Of a DNA stretch of 5,811 bases, positions 1 to 5,295 are shown piece after piece. A model generated the notes under the pieces. The model did no database searches, was not told the DNA's origin, and saw nothing but the letters and a program-made list of their open reading frames with translations. Made by a program: the position numbers and the translations under genes. How positions within the stretch are numbered: position 1 is the first letter of the stretch; every line of letters starts with the position of its first letter. Location: positions 7,326-13,136 of the forward strand of contig DHHU01000003.1 of NCBI GenBank assembly GCA_002403445.1, given 5' to 3'. This DNA comes from Salinisphaeraceae bacterium UBA4764 (GTDB taxonomy: Bacteria > Pseudomonadota > Gammaproteobacteria > Nevskiales > Salinisphaeraceae).

Positions 1-35
1 TTCTGCAGCTCGACGACAGACAGGCTTTTTAAGGC

Positions 36-64
36 TTGACCTTATTTCACCGCTCGATTAGTTA
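36..64 (+). promoter_or_regulatory. Weak candidate promoter upstream of the channel gene
   Basis: TTGACC at 36-41 is a good match to a sigma-70 -35 box. The hexamer 17 bases later, TAGTTA at 59-64, is a poor -10 box with only its first two bases matching. It is the only TTGAC-type hexamer in the first 170 bases, so it is listed, but the call rests on half a promoter. Confidence 0.2.
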
Positions 65-80
65 CGGATTGAGGATCCGT
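64..80. repeat. Short perfect inverted repeat in the 5' region of the channel gene
   Basis: ACGGAT (64-69) and ATCCGT (75-80) are perfect complements around a five-base loop, TGAGG. No T-run follows, so it does not look like a terminator of an upstream plus-strand gene. It could be a leader hairpin or a protein-binding site, and six base pairs may also arise by chance. Confidence 0.3.
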
Positions 81-83
81 GCT

Positions 84-132
84 GTCCGGCTATCGTCATT
101 GAGGGTTGTCGCATGAGCCGATCTTGCCGGAC
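84..132. repeat. Spaced 7-bp inverted repeat in the channel gene leader
   Basis: GTCCGGC (84-90) is the exact reverse complement of GCCGGAC (126-132), with 35 bases between. Together with the hairpin just upstream it would give the putative leader of the channel mRNA two stems, ending about 25 bases before the ribosome binding site. No known riboswitch class is recognised. Confidence 0.25.
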
Positions 133-157
133 GTGTTCCGAAACATCCTTGCTTTTA

Positions 158-163
158 TAAGGG
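158..163 (+). promoter_or_regulatory. Ribosome binding site of the channel gene
   Basis: TAAGGG matches the upstream half of the Shine-Dalgarno consensus. Its TAAGG core ends 13 bases before the ATG at 176 and 7 bases before the TTG at 170. Because TAAGG pairs with the distal part of the anti-SD, the longer spacing to ATG is acceptable. The TTG start cannot be excluded. Confidence 0.5.
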
Positions 164-175
164 CCGTTATTGCAT

Positions 176-1261
176 ATGAGACGTTTCCCAGCTGCCCTGT
201 TGGGTCTGACATTGGCTTTGTTTACCCTCGGTGCATATGCCGATGGCCTTCAAACGCCGTTATCCGGCCAGACACTCACCGTCGGTTATAAAAACGCGCC
301 CCCTTTCGTCATTACCAGCAACAATGGGGATCTGAGGGGCATCAGTATTCAGCTCTGGAATGCCGTATCAAAACAGATCGGCTTCAAAACTCAGTACGTT
401 AAACGATCGCTGCCGGATCTATTCAAGGGCGTTGAAAGCGGCAAACTCAATGCGTCGGTCGGGGCACTCACCGTGACCGCGGAACGCGAGAAAAATGTCG
501 ATTTCTCTTATCCTTTTTATTCCACTGGTCTAGCGATCGCAGTGCCAAGGGCAAGCGGCGGTTTTGTCAGCTTCGTGGAGCGATTTTTCTCATGGCGTTT
601 TTTTACGGCACTGGGGGCGCTGTTGACGCTTTTATTGGGCGTTGGCGCCGTCGTTTGGCTGTTCGAACGCCGCCGTAACCCCGCTGAATTTGGTGGTAAC
701 GTTGTGGAAGGACTGGGCAGCGGGCTTTGGTGGGCGGCCGTTACCATGACCACTGTCGGCTATGGTGACAAATCGCCCCAAACGCTGGGCGGCCGCCTGG
801 TCGGTTTGATCTGGATGTTTGCCGCAATCATCATCATTTCCGGCTTTACGGCCGCCATCGCAACCTCTCTGACCGTTGGCCAGTTGTCTTCCGGCATAAA
901 GGGCGAAAGCGATCTCGCTCACGCGCGCGTGACCACCGTCGCGCATTCATCGGCTGCCTCGGCGCTGGACCAGCGCGGCATCGGATTTAATACAGAATCG
1001 AATCTTACCGATGCACTCGACGCCCTGGCTCATCACAAGACAGATGCCGTGGTTTATGATGCGCCGCTTCTGCGCTACCGCGTTAAAAACGATCATCCCA
1101 ATCACATCACTGTGCTGGACAACACCTTTGATCGGCAGGATTATGCATTTGTCTTACCGACCCATAGTCCGCTGCGCGAGCCGCTGGACCAAGCCATATT
1201 GGAATACATGCAAACGCCCGCCTGGTCTGCACTATTGCACCGGTATATGGGACATCTATAG
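176..1261 (+). CDS. GluR0-like ligand-gated potassium channel (periplasmic amino-acid-binding fold plus K+ pore)
   Basis: A 361-residue inner-membrane protein whose periplasmic domain probably binds an amino acid and gates a K+ pore. Residues 1-22 are a signal peptide (MRR, a hydrophobic core, then AYA before Asp23). Residues 30-126 are the first lobe (S1) of a solute-binding-protein family 3 fold; Arg104 in TAEREKNVDFS is the expected carboxylate-binding Arg. TM1 is about 142-163 and is followed by ERRRNP. The pore helix and selectivity filter lie at 185-200, with TVGYGD at 193-198, the K+-channel signature. TM2 is about 206-232 and ends in SGFTAAIATSLTV, which resembles the SYTANLAAF gate motif of ionotropic glutamate receptors. 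Lobe S2 covers 234-361, with YDAP at 294-297 (Asp295 probably contacts the ligand amino group). There is no fourth membrane segment, as in cyanobacterial GluR0. The ATG at 176 is chosen because TAAGG (158-162) lies upstream and the signal peptide begins there; a TTG at 170 would add two residues. Ligand and ion selectivity are inferred from family. No neighbour suggests a role, and there is no obvious operon partner. Confidence 0.9.
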   Translation: MRRFPAALLGLTLALFTLGAYADGLQTPLSGQTLTVGYKNAPPFVITSNNGDLRGISIQLWNAVSKQIGFKTQYVKRSLPDLFKGVESGKLNASVGALTVTAEREKNVDFSYPFYSTGLAIAVPRASGGFVSFVERFFSWRFFTALGALLTLLLGVGAVVWLFERRRNPAEFGGNVVEGLGSGLWWAAVTMTTVGYGDKSPQTLGGRLVGLIWMFAAIIIISGFTAAIATSLTVGQLSSGIKGESDLAHARVTTVAHSSAASALDQRGIGFNTESNLTDALDALAHHKTDAVVYDAPLLRYRVKNDHPNHITVLDNTFDRQDYAFVLPTHSPLREPLDQAILEYMQTPAWSALLHRYMGHL

Positions 1262-1265
1262 CGTC

Positions 1266-1306
1266 TCGAGCCATAGCACGAACCTCATGTGCACTCGATG
1301 GCTCGA
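1266..1306. repeat. Two-tier inverted repeat just after the channel gene stop codon
   Basis: TCGAGCCAT (1266-1274) is the exact reverse complement of ATGGCTCGA (1298-1306). Nested inside, GCAC (1276-1279) pairs with GTGC (1289-1292) around a nine-base loop. The structure begins four bases after the stop codon. There is no T-run on the plus strand, so it is not a classical intrinsic terminator. It may be a 3'-end stabilising stem, a weak terminator, or a REP-like element. Confidence 0.5.
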
Positions 1307-1330
1307 AGCAGGGACGGAGCGAGCGCTAGT

Positions 1331-1372
1331 GGGTGCTTGTCAATCGATATAGCAAGCACTTATTAAGCACCC
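1331..1372. repeat. Inverted repeat with two alternative pairings
   Basis: GGGTGCTT (1331-1338) is perfectly complementary to AAGCACCC (1365-1372). The overlapping segment GTGCTTG (1333-1339) is also perfectly complementary to CAAGCAC (1353-1359). The left arm can therefore form either of two mutually exclusive hairpins with loops of 26 or 13 bases. No T-run follows either right arm. Function unknown. Confidence 0.45.
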
Positions 1373-1404
1373 GTTCAAAATAGGCTTTAGCGTCATACGA
1401 ATAG

Positions 1405-1500
1405 TTAGGGCCGTCCGGCACTCATCCTGATATTAAAATTCCGACCGTCATTCAGTTTGACGAAACATAATGGCGAAGAGCCTGCATTAAAAGATGTCAT
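1405..1500 (-). CDS. Doubtful 31-residue small ORF in the intergenic region
   Basis: A minus-strand ATG (1500-1498) opens 31 codons ending in TAA at 1407-1405. A GAGG Shine-Dalgarno (1509-1506) lies five bases upstream, which is good spacing. The peptide begins MTSFNAGSS and ends NIRMSAGRP, with no signal peptide, membrane segment or motif that I recognise. It lies in otherwise gene-free sequence, so it is not a shadow of a larger gene. An ORF of this length arises easily by chance, so only the ribosome binding site supports it. Confidence 0.15.
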   Translation of the reverse strand: MTSFNAGSSPLCFVKLNDGRNFNIRMSAGRP

Positions 1501-1555
1501 AAGTACCTCACACCACCATCCTGAAGGCTTAATCCATATAAAAAATCTGGAATTT

Positions 1556-1583
1556 TTGCTGGGTTGCCGAAGGTAGCTAGAAT
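1556..1583 (+). promoter_or_regulatory. Candidate promoter immediately before the DUF815 ATPase gene
   Basis: TTGCTG (1556-1561) and TAGAAT (1578-1583) are separated by 16 bases. TAGAAT matches the -10 consensus at five of six positions; the -35 box matches mainly in its TTG. Transcription would start near 1590, which is the A of the ATG, giving a leaderless or nearly leaderless mRNA. Confidence 0.3.
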
Positions 1584-1593
1584 GGCTTTATGA
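1569..1593 (+). promoter_or_regulatory. Shine-Dalgarno plus three-codon leader ORF overlapping the ATPase start
   Basis: GAAGG (1569-1573) is eight bases from an ATG at 1582 but sixteen from the ATG at 1590 that opens the ATPase. The 1582 ATG reads Met-Ala-Leu-stop, and its TGA (1591-1593) overlaps the ATPase ATG as ATGA. This arrangement would permit translational coupling through termination and reinitiation. It is an alternative to leaderless translation from the TAGAAT promoter, and neither is proven. Confidence 0.3.
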
Positions 1594-2474
1594 AGGATTC
1601 CGATACTTTACAAGACATCGCGAAGCAGCTCTCACGCTTGGCGGAAGCCCACGAAGCACAGCTGGCCGAAACGCGCCATGCGATTGACGGGCCGATAAAC
1701 TGGAATGCCAAAGCGTTTCGCTGGCGTGATAACGGCCGTCTGCAAGCTATTGACTCGCCGCAATCGCTGGAATTGGATCGGCTGCACGGTATTGCGCGGC
1801 AAAAAGCGCAACTCATCGCCAATACTCGACAGTTCCTGGCCCGCGCACCGGCCAACAATGCCCTGCTCTGGGGCGCGCGGGGTACCGGTAAATCATCGCT
1901 GATCAAGGCCTTGTTGCCGATGTTCGCCGATGAGGGGCTGCGCATGATCGAAGTGCCGACACACCGGTTGGTCGACCTCCCGGACCTGGTGGCTCTGTTG
2001 GCCGAGCGTCCGGAACGATTCATCGTGTTTTCGGATGATCTGTCGTTCGAGTCCGGCGATGGCAGTTACAAGGCACTAAAGGCCGTGCTGGATGGGTCGC
2101 TGGCGGCCACGCCGGACAATATTCTGATTTACGCCACATCCAACCGGCGTCACCTGATGCCGGAATTCCAATCTGAGAATCAGGCTACGCAAACGCTCGA
2201 CAGCGAAATACACCATGGCGAAGCAGTCGAGGAAAAGATATCGCTGTCCGAGCGCTTCGGGCTGTGGCTGTCGTTCTACGCTTTCGATCAGCAGCGCTAT
2301 CTCGAGATCGCTGCGAAACATTTGAACGCGTTCGGCCTGACAGCCGACATTGGCGTCGAACAACCTTGGGAGCGCGCTGCACTGCAATGGGCGCTTGCGC
2401 GCGGCAACCGCTCCGGACGCACCGCCGAACAGTTCGCACGCGACTGGGCCGGGCAAACGGCTACAGACATCTGA
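1590..2474 (+). CDS. DUF815-family P-loop (AAA-like) ATPase
   Basis: A 294-residue cytoplasmic ATPase matching my knowledge of the DUF815 family (roughly 280-300 residues, biochemical role undefined). Residues 1-30 are a polar, probably helical N-terminus. The family-typical WNAKAFRWR segment is at 38-46. The Walker A motif GARGTGKSS is at 95-103, with Lys101 and Ser102 as the phosphate and Mg2+ contacts. The Walker B-like segment FIVFSDDLSFE is at 144-154, with the Asp149-Asp150 pair. The sensor-1-like Asn is Asn185 in YATSNRRHL. SERFG at 220-224 supplies a candidate arginine finger (Arg222). The C-terminal lid carries RSGRTAEQFARD at 274-285, where Arg277 could act as sensor 2. No membrane segment or signal peptide is present. 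The start at 1590 is the only in-frame ATG preceding the conserved N-terminus, since a TAG stands in frame at 1578. It stands alone, with a long gap upstream and a convergent neighbour downstream, so context gives no substrate. Confidence 0.9.
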   Translation: MKDSDTLQDIAKQLSRLAEAHEAQLAETRHAIDGPINWNAKAFRWRDNGRLQAIDSPQSLELDRLHGIARQKAQLIANTRQFLARAPANNALLWGARGTGKSSLIKALLPMFADEGLRMIEVPTHRLVDLPDLVALLAERPERFIVFSDDLSFESGDGSYKALKAVLDGSLAATPDNILIYATSNRRHLMPEFQSENQATQTLDSEIHHGEAVEEKISLSERFGLWLSFYAFDQQRYLEIAAKHLNAFGLTADIGVEQPWERAALQWALARGNRSGRTAEQFARDWAGQTATDI

Positions 2475-2566
2475 CCCGGCACAAATTCGGGGCAGCCGCA
2501 ACCCTGTTCAAACGCAGTCAATCGGTTGCACCTCGTGCTGGTTTAGTTGGCCTGATTCGCGGGCGA
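2475..2566. other. Convergent intergenic gap (ATPase gene and moeB 3' ends)
   Basis: These 92 bases separate two converging genes. They contain GCAACC (2498-2503) complementary to GGTTGC (2524-2529) with a 20-base loop, and a small GCAC-CTC-GTGC hairpin at 2528-2538. Neither has a convincing T-run on either strand, so no strong bidirectional terminator is visible. Confidence 0.4.
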
Positions 2567-3718
2567 TCAGCCAGCGTGGTCGGCTAATGCCGCTTTTTGC
2601 TCCCCGAGCGTATCGCTGCACGCTCGACATTGTTTATCCGCAGTCAACGCAATCGTTCGCCAGCGCTGACGCCGGGTGTCGAGCGTGAGGAGACGAGCAG
2701 CCAATGTCTCGACATCCCCCACAAGAATTTTAATAGCCTCCACTGCCTGCAGTGTACCCACAACCCCGGGTACGGCACCGATCACACCCGCGTCCGAACA
2801 ACTCGGCGCGGCGTCGGTCGACGGCGCGTCCGGGAACAGACAGCGATAGCACGGCCTGCCGCCGGCGGGAATCACCCCCACCTGCCCGGCAAAACGCTCC
2901 ACGGCCCCGAAGACGAGCGGGATGCCAGCCGTGACGCAAGCATCGTTGACCGAAAAACGGGCGTCGAAATTGTCCGAACCGTCGATGACAAGGTCGTAAC
3001 TGGCCACTAAGTTGGGCGCGGTTTCCGGCGTGACCCGTGTTTCTATCGGTTCGATGTGAATCGTCGGATTAAGTGCTGCGAGCGTATCGCGGGCCGAGCG
3101 GGCTTTCGACTCACCGACCGCTGCGTCACGATGAACGATCTGACGATGCAAGTTGGAACGATCGACGATGTCGTGGTCAACAATACCGATATGGCCCACG
3201 CCGGCCGCCGCCAGATAGAAACTGGCCGGTGACCCCAGGCCGCCAGCACCAATGATCAGCACCCGTGCGCTGGCCAGTTTGTGCTGGCCGGCCTCGCCAA
3301 CTTCCGGTAGCGTGATCTGGCGAGCATAGCGCGCCCGGTCAGCGGTATTCAGCGTAGTCGGTGTTTCAAATGCAAGCCCGGCCTGTTTCCAGGCGTCAAA
3401 CCCCCCCTCGACGGAGCGAACGTCCTGATAGCCCAGCCGTTGCAGTTGATCGGCGGCTAACAACGAACGCGTACCGGAGGCACACATCAATAAGATCGTG
3501 CGATCTGACTTGATGCCGTTGCGATCGAGCTGGACTTCCAGAAATCCGCGCCCGTAACGTGCCGCAATCACTGGCGTGCCCTGGGCAATCTCATCCGCTT
3601 CACGAATGTCGATCAGCAACCCACCACGACCCGCAAGTTCAGACGCGCGTTCGGCGCTCACCGGGGGTAGACGGTCGCGAATATCGGCCAGGGTTTGTTT
3701 CAGACTTGCTGTACTCAT
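2567..3718 (-). CDS. moeB: Rhodanese-MoeB fusion: molybdopterin-synthase (sulfur-carrier) adenylyltransferase
   Basis: A 383-residue cytoplasmic enzyme expected to adenylate the C-terminus of a small sulfur carrier such as MoaD and help load sulfur onto it for molybdopterin synthesis. Residues 20-118 are a rhodanese domain with active-site loop CASGTRS at 79-85; Cys79, the persulfide carrier, is present. Residues 126-368 are the ThiF/MoeB domain: the ATP-binding loop GAGGLGS at 157-163, DHDIVDRSNLHRQ at 181-193 with Arg192, and DGSDN at 246-250. CYRC (290-293) and CRAC (364-367) give four zinc ligands, and CSDAGV at 307-312 is the usual conserved cysteine region. Plain MoeB is about 250 residues; the extra length is the rhodanese. 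In the better-known MOCS3/MoeZ fusions that domain is C-terminal, so the order here is reversed, as also occurs in some gammaproteobacteria. The ATG at 3718 follows the rmuC stop by five bases, implying co-transcription; its SD (GCGGGT) is weak. No other cofactor gene is nearby, so ThiS or another carrier protein remains a possible partner. Confidence 0.88.
   Translation of the reverse strand: MSTASLKQTLADIRDRLPPVSAERASELAGRGGLLIDIREADEIAQGTPVIAARYGRGFLEVQLDRNGIKSDRTILLMCASGTRSLLAADQLQRLGYQDVRSVEGGFDAWKQAGLAFETPTTLNTADRARYARQITLPEVGEAGQHKLASARVLIIGAGGLGSPASFYLAAAGVGHIGIVDHDIVDRSNLHRQIVHRDAAVGESKARSARDTLAALNPTIHIEPIETRVTPETAPNLVASYDLVIDGSDNFDARFSVNDACVTAGIPLVFGAVERFAGQVGVIPAGGRPCYRCLFPDAPSTDAAPSCSDAGVIGAVPGVVGTLQAVEAIKILVGDVETLAARLLTLDTRRQRWRTIALTADKQCRACSDTLGEQKAALADHAG
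2581..2598 (+). terminator. Weak candidate terminator for the ATPase gene, inside the moeB 3' end
   Basis: CGGC (2581-2584), loop TAAT, GCCG (2589-2592), then C and five T's (2594-2598). The stem is only four G-C pairs, but the T-run is positioned correctly for plus-strand transcripts leaving the ATPase gene. It lies within the last codons of the opposing moeB gene, so coding constraint may explain it. Confidence 0.3.
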
Positions 3719-3723
3719 GGATG

Positions 3724-5088
3724 TTACCCGCTCGCTTGATTGTCAGCCTCTGGATCGGCCGCGTCATCCCCGCTGATGGATTCAAGCGATGACTCGTCTT
3801 CGATCGCGGCCTCGCGGCGCCATTCAGAGCTGATCTGTTTGCCCGTTTTGGCCCCCATTTGTCGCAGCATTTCACTTTGCCGCACTAGGTTGCCGCGACC
3901 GCTGGTGAGTTTGCCCCGGGCTTGGTTGTAGGTTTTTTGTGTGGTTTCAAGTTGTTTTCCGAGTTTGTCGAGATCTTCGATAAAACCCACGAATTTATCG
4001 TAGAGCTTGCCGGCTCGGCGTGCGATTTCATCGGCGTTTTCTTCTTGCTGTTGCAGCCGCCAAAGGTTGGCCACTGCCCGCAGCATCGGCATGAGCGTGG
4101 TGGGCGAGACCAGTGCGATATTGGCATCCAACGCTGTGCGCTGAAGTGAAAAATCACCGCGCAGGGCTTCCACGTAGGCTGCTTCCGAGGGCACGAACAT
4201 GAACACATAATCCAGCGTCCGAATCGCGTCCAGCGCTTGATAATTCTTCTGAGAAAGAGACCTCAGGTGGCGCCGGACCGACTCGATATGGTCTTTAAGC
4301 GCGGCTTGACGCGTCGCGTCATCCTCAGCGTTCTGAATACGCAGATAGGCTTTTAACGAGACCTTGGCGTCCACCACGATGCTGCGCGACTCCGGCAAAT
4401 GGATCACCGCATCGGGATATTGATGGCCGCCGTCTTCGCCCGCGGCATGAAACTGGGTGTCATAGTGAATACCCGGCTGTAAACCGGATTTCTCGAGTAC
4501 AGTCTCCAGAATCATTTCACCCCAGTTGCCCTGGGTCTTAGATTCGCCCTTCAACGCCTGGGTCAGCTGGGTCGCATCTTCGGCGATGGCCTTGTTCGAT
4601 TGCTCCAGTAGTCGAACTTGTTCCGCCAATGCCGAGCGCTGCTGCGTTTCGGCGTGGTGGATCTCGCGAACCTGTTTTTCGAAGCGATCGATGTGTTCGC
4701 GCAACGGCTTGATGAGCGAATCCAGATCGGCCTTGCTGTGTTCGGTAAATTTCTTGCTGCGGTCGTCGAGTATCTCCTGCGACAGGGTCTTAAACTGTTG
4801 CGTGAGGGCGTCTCGAGCGTTGGTCAACTCCTTCAACTTGTCGTCGGCGGCCTTGCGCTCGGCCTCGATCTGCGTCTCCAGCCGGGTTTTGGCGTCGCGC
4901 AACTGCTGGCTTGCCGCGCGCTCGCGCTCGAGTTCCGACGAACGCGCATCGCGCTCGTTCGTGATGTTGTTGAGCTGCGTCTCCAGAGCAGCGCGACGGC
5001 CCCGCGCTGCTACCGAAACAACCAGTGCGCCAAGGCTGCTGCCTGCAATAAGGCCCGCGAGCCCCACAATGAACAAGGCTATCGTCAT
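3724..5088 (-). CDS. rmuC: DNA recombination protein RmuC
   Basis: A 454-residue membrane-anchored RmuC-family protein; family members limit inversions and other rearrangements at repeats in E. coli, probably as nucleases. Residues 2-25 form an N-terminal hydrophobic anchor. Residues 30-175 are a long Glu/Lys/Gln/Arg-rich coiled coil. The RmuC core at about 180-420 includes QGNWGEMILETVLEKSGL (186-203), PDAVIHLP (225-232) and VVDAKVSLKAY (238-248). Asp226 and the DAK motif (Asp240, Lys242) fit a PD-(D/E)xK nuclease site. The tail from 429 to 454 is strongly acidic and Ser-rich, and probably disordered. The ATG at 5088 is chosen because the hydrophobic anchor begins there. The frame stays open 90 codons further upstream, but that stretch crosses the AT-rich promoter region, looks nothing like RmuC and overlaps the start of the divergent uup gene. 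A weak SD, AAGAG (5103-5099), lies ten bases before the start. It is followed five bases later by moeB. Confidence 0.95.
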   Translation of the reverse strand: MTIALFIVGLAGLIAGSSLGALVVSVAARGRRAALETQLNNITNERDARSSELERERAASQQLRDAKTRLETQIEAERKAADDKLKELTNARDALTQQFKTLSQEILDDRSKKFTEHSKADLDSLIKPLREHIDRFEKQVREIHHAETQQRSALAEQVRLLEQSNKAIAEDATQLTQALKGESKTQGNWGEMILETVLEKSGLQPGIHYDTQFHAAGEDGGHQYPDAVIHLPESRSIVVDAKVSLKAYLRIQNAEDDATRQAALKDHIESVRRHLRSLSQKNYQALDAIRTLDYVFMFVPSEAAYVEALRGDFSLQRTALDANIALVSPTTLMPMLRAVANLWRLQQQEENADEIARRAGKLYDKFVGFIEDLDKLGKQLETTQKTYNQARGKLTSGRGNLVRQSEMLRQMGAKTGKQISSEWRREAAIEDESSLESISGDDAADPEADNQASG

Positions 5089-5103
5089 CCGCCCGAGTCT
5101 CTT

Positions 5104-5134
5104 ATCATAATCAATGTTATATAAAATAAATTTT
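5104..5134 (-). promoter_or_regulatory. AT-rich candidate promoter of rmuC
   Basis: On the minus strand this segment reads as a run of A and T with two -10-like hexamers: TATAAC (5121-5116) and TATGAT (5109-5104). The first would leave a leader of about 20 bases, the second fewer than 10, so TATAAC is preferred. Neither has a recognisable -35 box at 16-18 bases. The AT-richness contrasts sharply with flanking sequence and fits a promoter or UP-like element. Confidence 0.35.
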
Positions 5135-5145
5135 ACGCGCCCACC

Positions 5146-5158
5146 GGTCCTCAGGACC
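5146..5158. promoter_or_regulatory. 13-base palindrome between the rmuC and uup promoters (possible operator)
   Basis: GGTCCT (5146-5151) and AGGACC (5153-5158) are perfect inverted arms around a single C. The site ends 22 bases before the TATAAT of uup, overlapping its -35 position, and lies just upstream of the -35 position of the rmuC promoter candidate. A dimeric regulator bound here could affect both genes. The regulator is unknown. Confidence 0.35.
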
Positions 5159-5180
5159 ACGCACTCACGAGCGGGGCACG

Positions 5181-5186
5181 TATAAT
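5181..5186 (+). promoter_or_regulatory. Perfect -10 box upstream of uup
   Basis: TATAAT matches the sigma-70 -10 consensus at all six positions. No TTGACA-like hexamer is found 16-18 bases upstream, where the sequence is C/A-rich, and there is no extended TG motif. Transcription would begin near 5193, giving a leader of about 103 bases. The missing -35 box may mean that an activator is needed. Confidence 0.5.
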
Positions 5187-5200
5187 CAATGGCATTACTC

Positions 5201-5250
5201 TGCCCAATTCGGGGCAATACAAGCCGACGCGCTCCAGCCTCTCGCGCTGG
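5201..5250 (+). other. Two small hairpins in the uup leader
   Basis: TGCCC (5201-5205) pairs with GGGCA (5212-5216) around six bases, and CCAGC (5234-5238) pairs with GCTGG (5246-5250) around seven. A five-T run follows later at 5267-5271, after a TGCC-CT-GGCA element whose two-base loop is too small to fold as written. The leader could be structured, but a true attenuator is not demonstrated. Confidence 0.25.
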
Positions 5251-5295
5251 CCGAATGCCCTGGCAATTTTTAATACCGTCGATCCCGACGCCACC

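Larger units (their letters stand above)
1262..1589. other. Intergenic region between the channel gene and the DUF815 ATPase gene
   Basis: A 328-base gap between two plus-strand genes. The first 110 bases are GC-richer and hold two inverted repeats (1266-1306 and 1331-1372). The remainder is more AT-rich, with a TATAAA at 1537-1542 that has no good -35 partner, a doubtful minus-strand small ORF (1405-1500), and the start signals of the ATPase gene (1556-1593). I see no tRNA, no insertion-sequence end and no recognisable gene remnant. The gap makes co-transcription of the two flanking genes unlikely. Confidence 0.7.

Noticed and set aside
170..175. TTG start adding Met-His to the channel protein
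   Set aside because: Possible by spacing, but the ATG six bases later gives a cleaner signal peptide and is the commoner start codon; the difference is only two residues.
517..946. Minus-strand open frames opposite the channel gene
   Set aside because: They are antisense to a well-supported coding region and have no recognisable protein features.
1011..1352. Alternative plus-strand frame overlapping the 3' end of the channel gene
   Set aside because: It overlaps the S2 lobe coding sequence in another frame and shows no motif or ribosome binding site.
1457..1485. TTGACG at 1457-1462 as a promoter for the ATPase gene
   Set aside because: No -10-like hexamer is found 16-18 bases downstream.
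2552..2570. CTGAT/ATCAG inverted repeat at the moeB stop codon as a terminator
   Set aside because: The stem is five base pairs with only two G-C pairs, and no T-run follows on either strand.
4526..5124. Two long plus-strand open frames (4526-5110 and 4618-5124) opposite rmuC
   Set aside because: They lie wholly or mostly antisense to the rmuC coiled coil; their Ser/Arg/Leu-rich translations are what reversed Glu/Gln/Arg/Ala codons give, with no motif or ribosome binding site.
2484..5216. The 11-base word AATTCGGGGCA at both 2484-2494 and 5206-5216
   Set aside because: A few exact 11-base repeats are expected by chance in a window of this size, and the flanks do not match.
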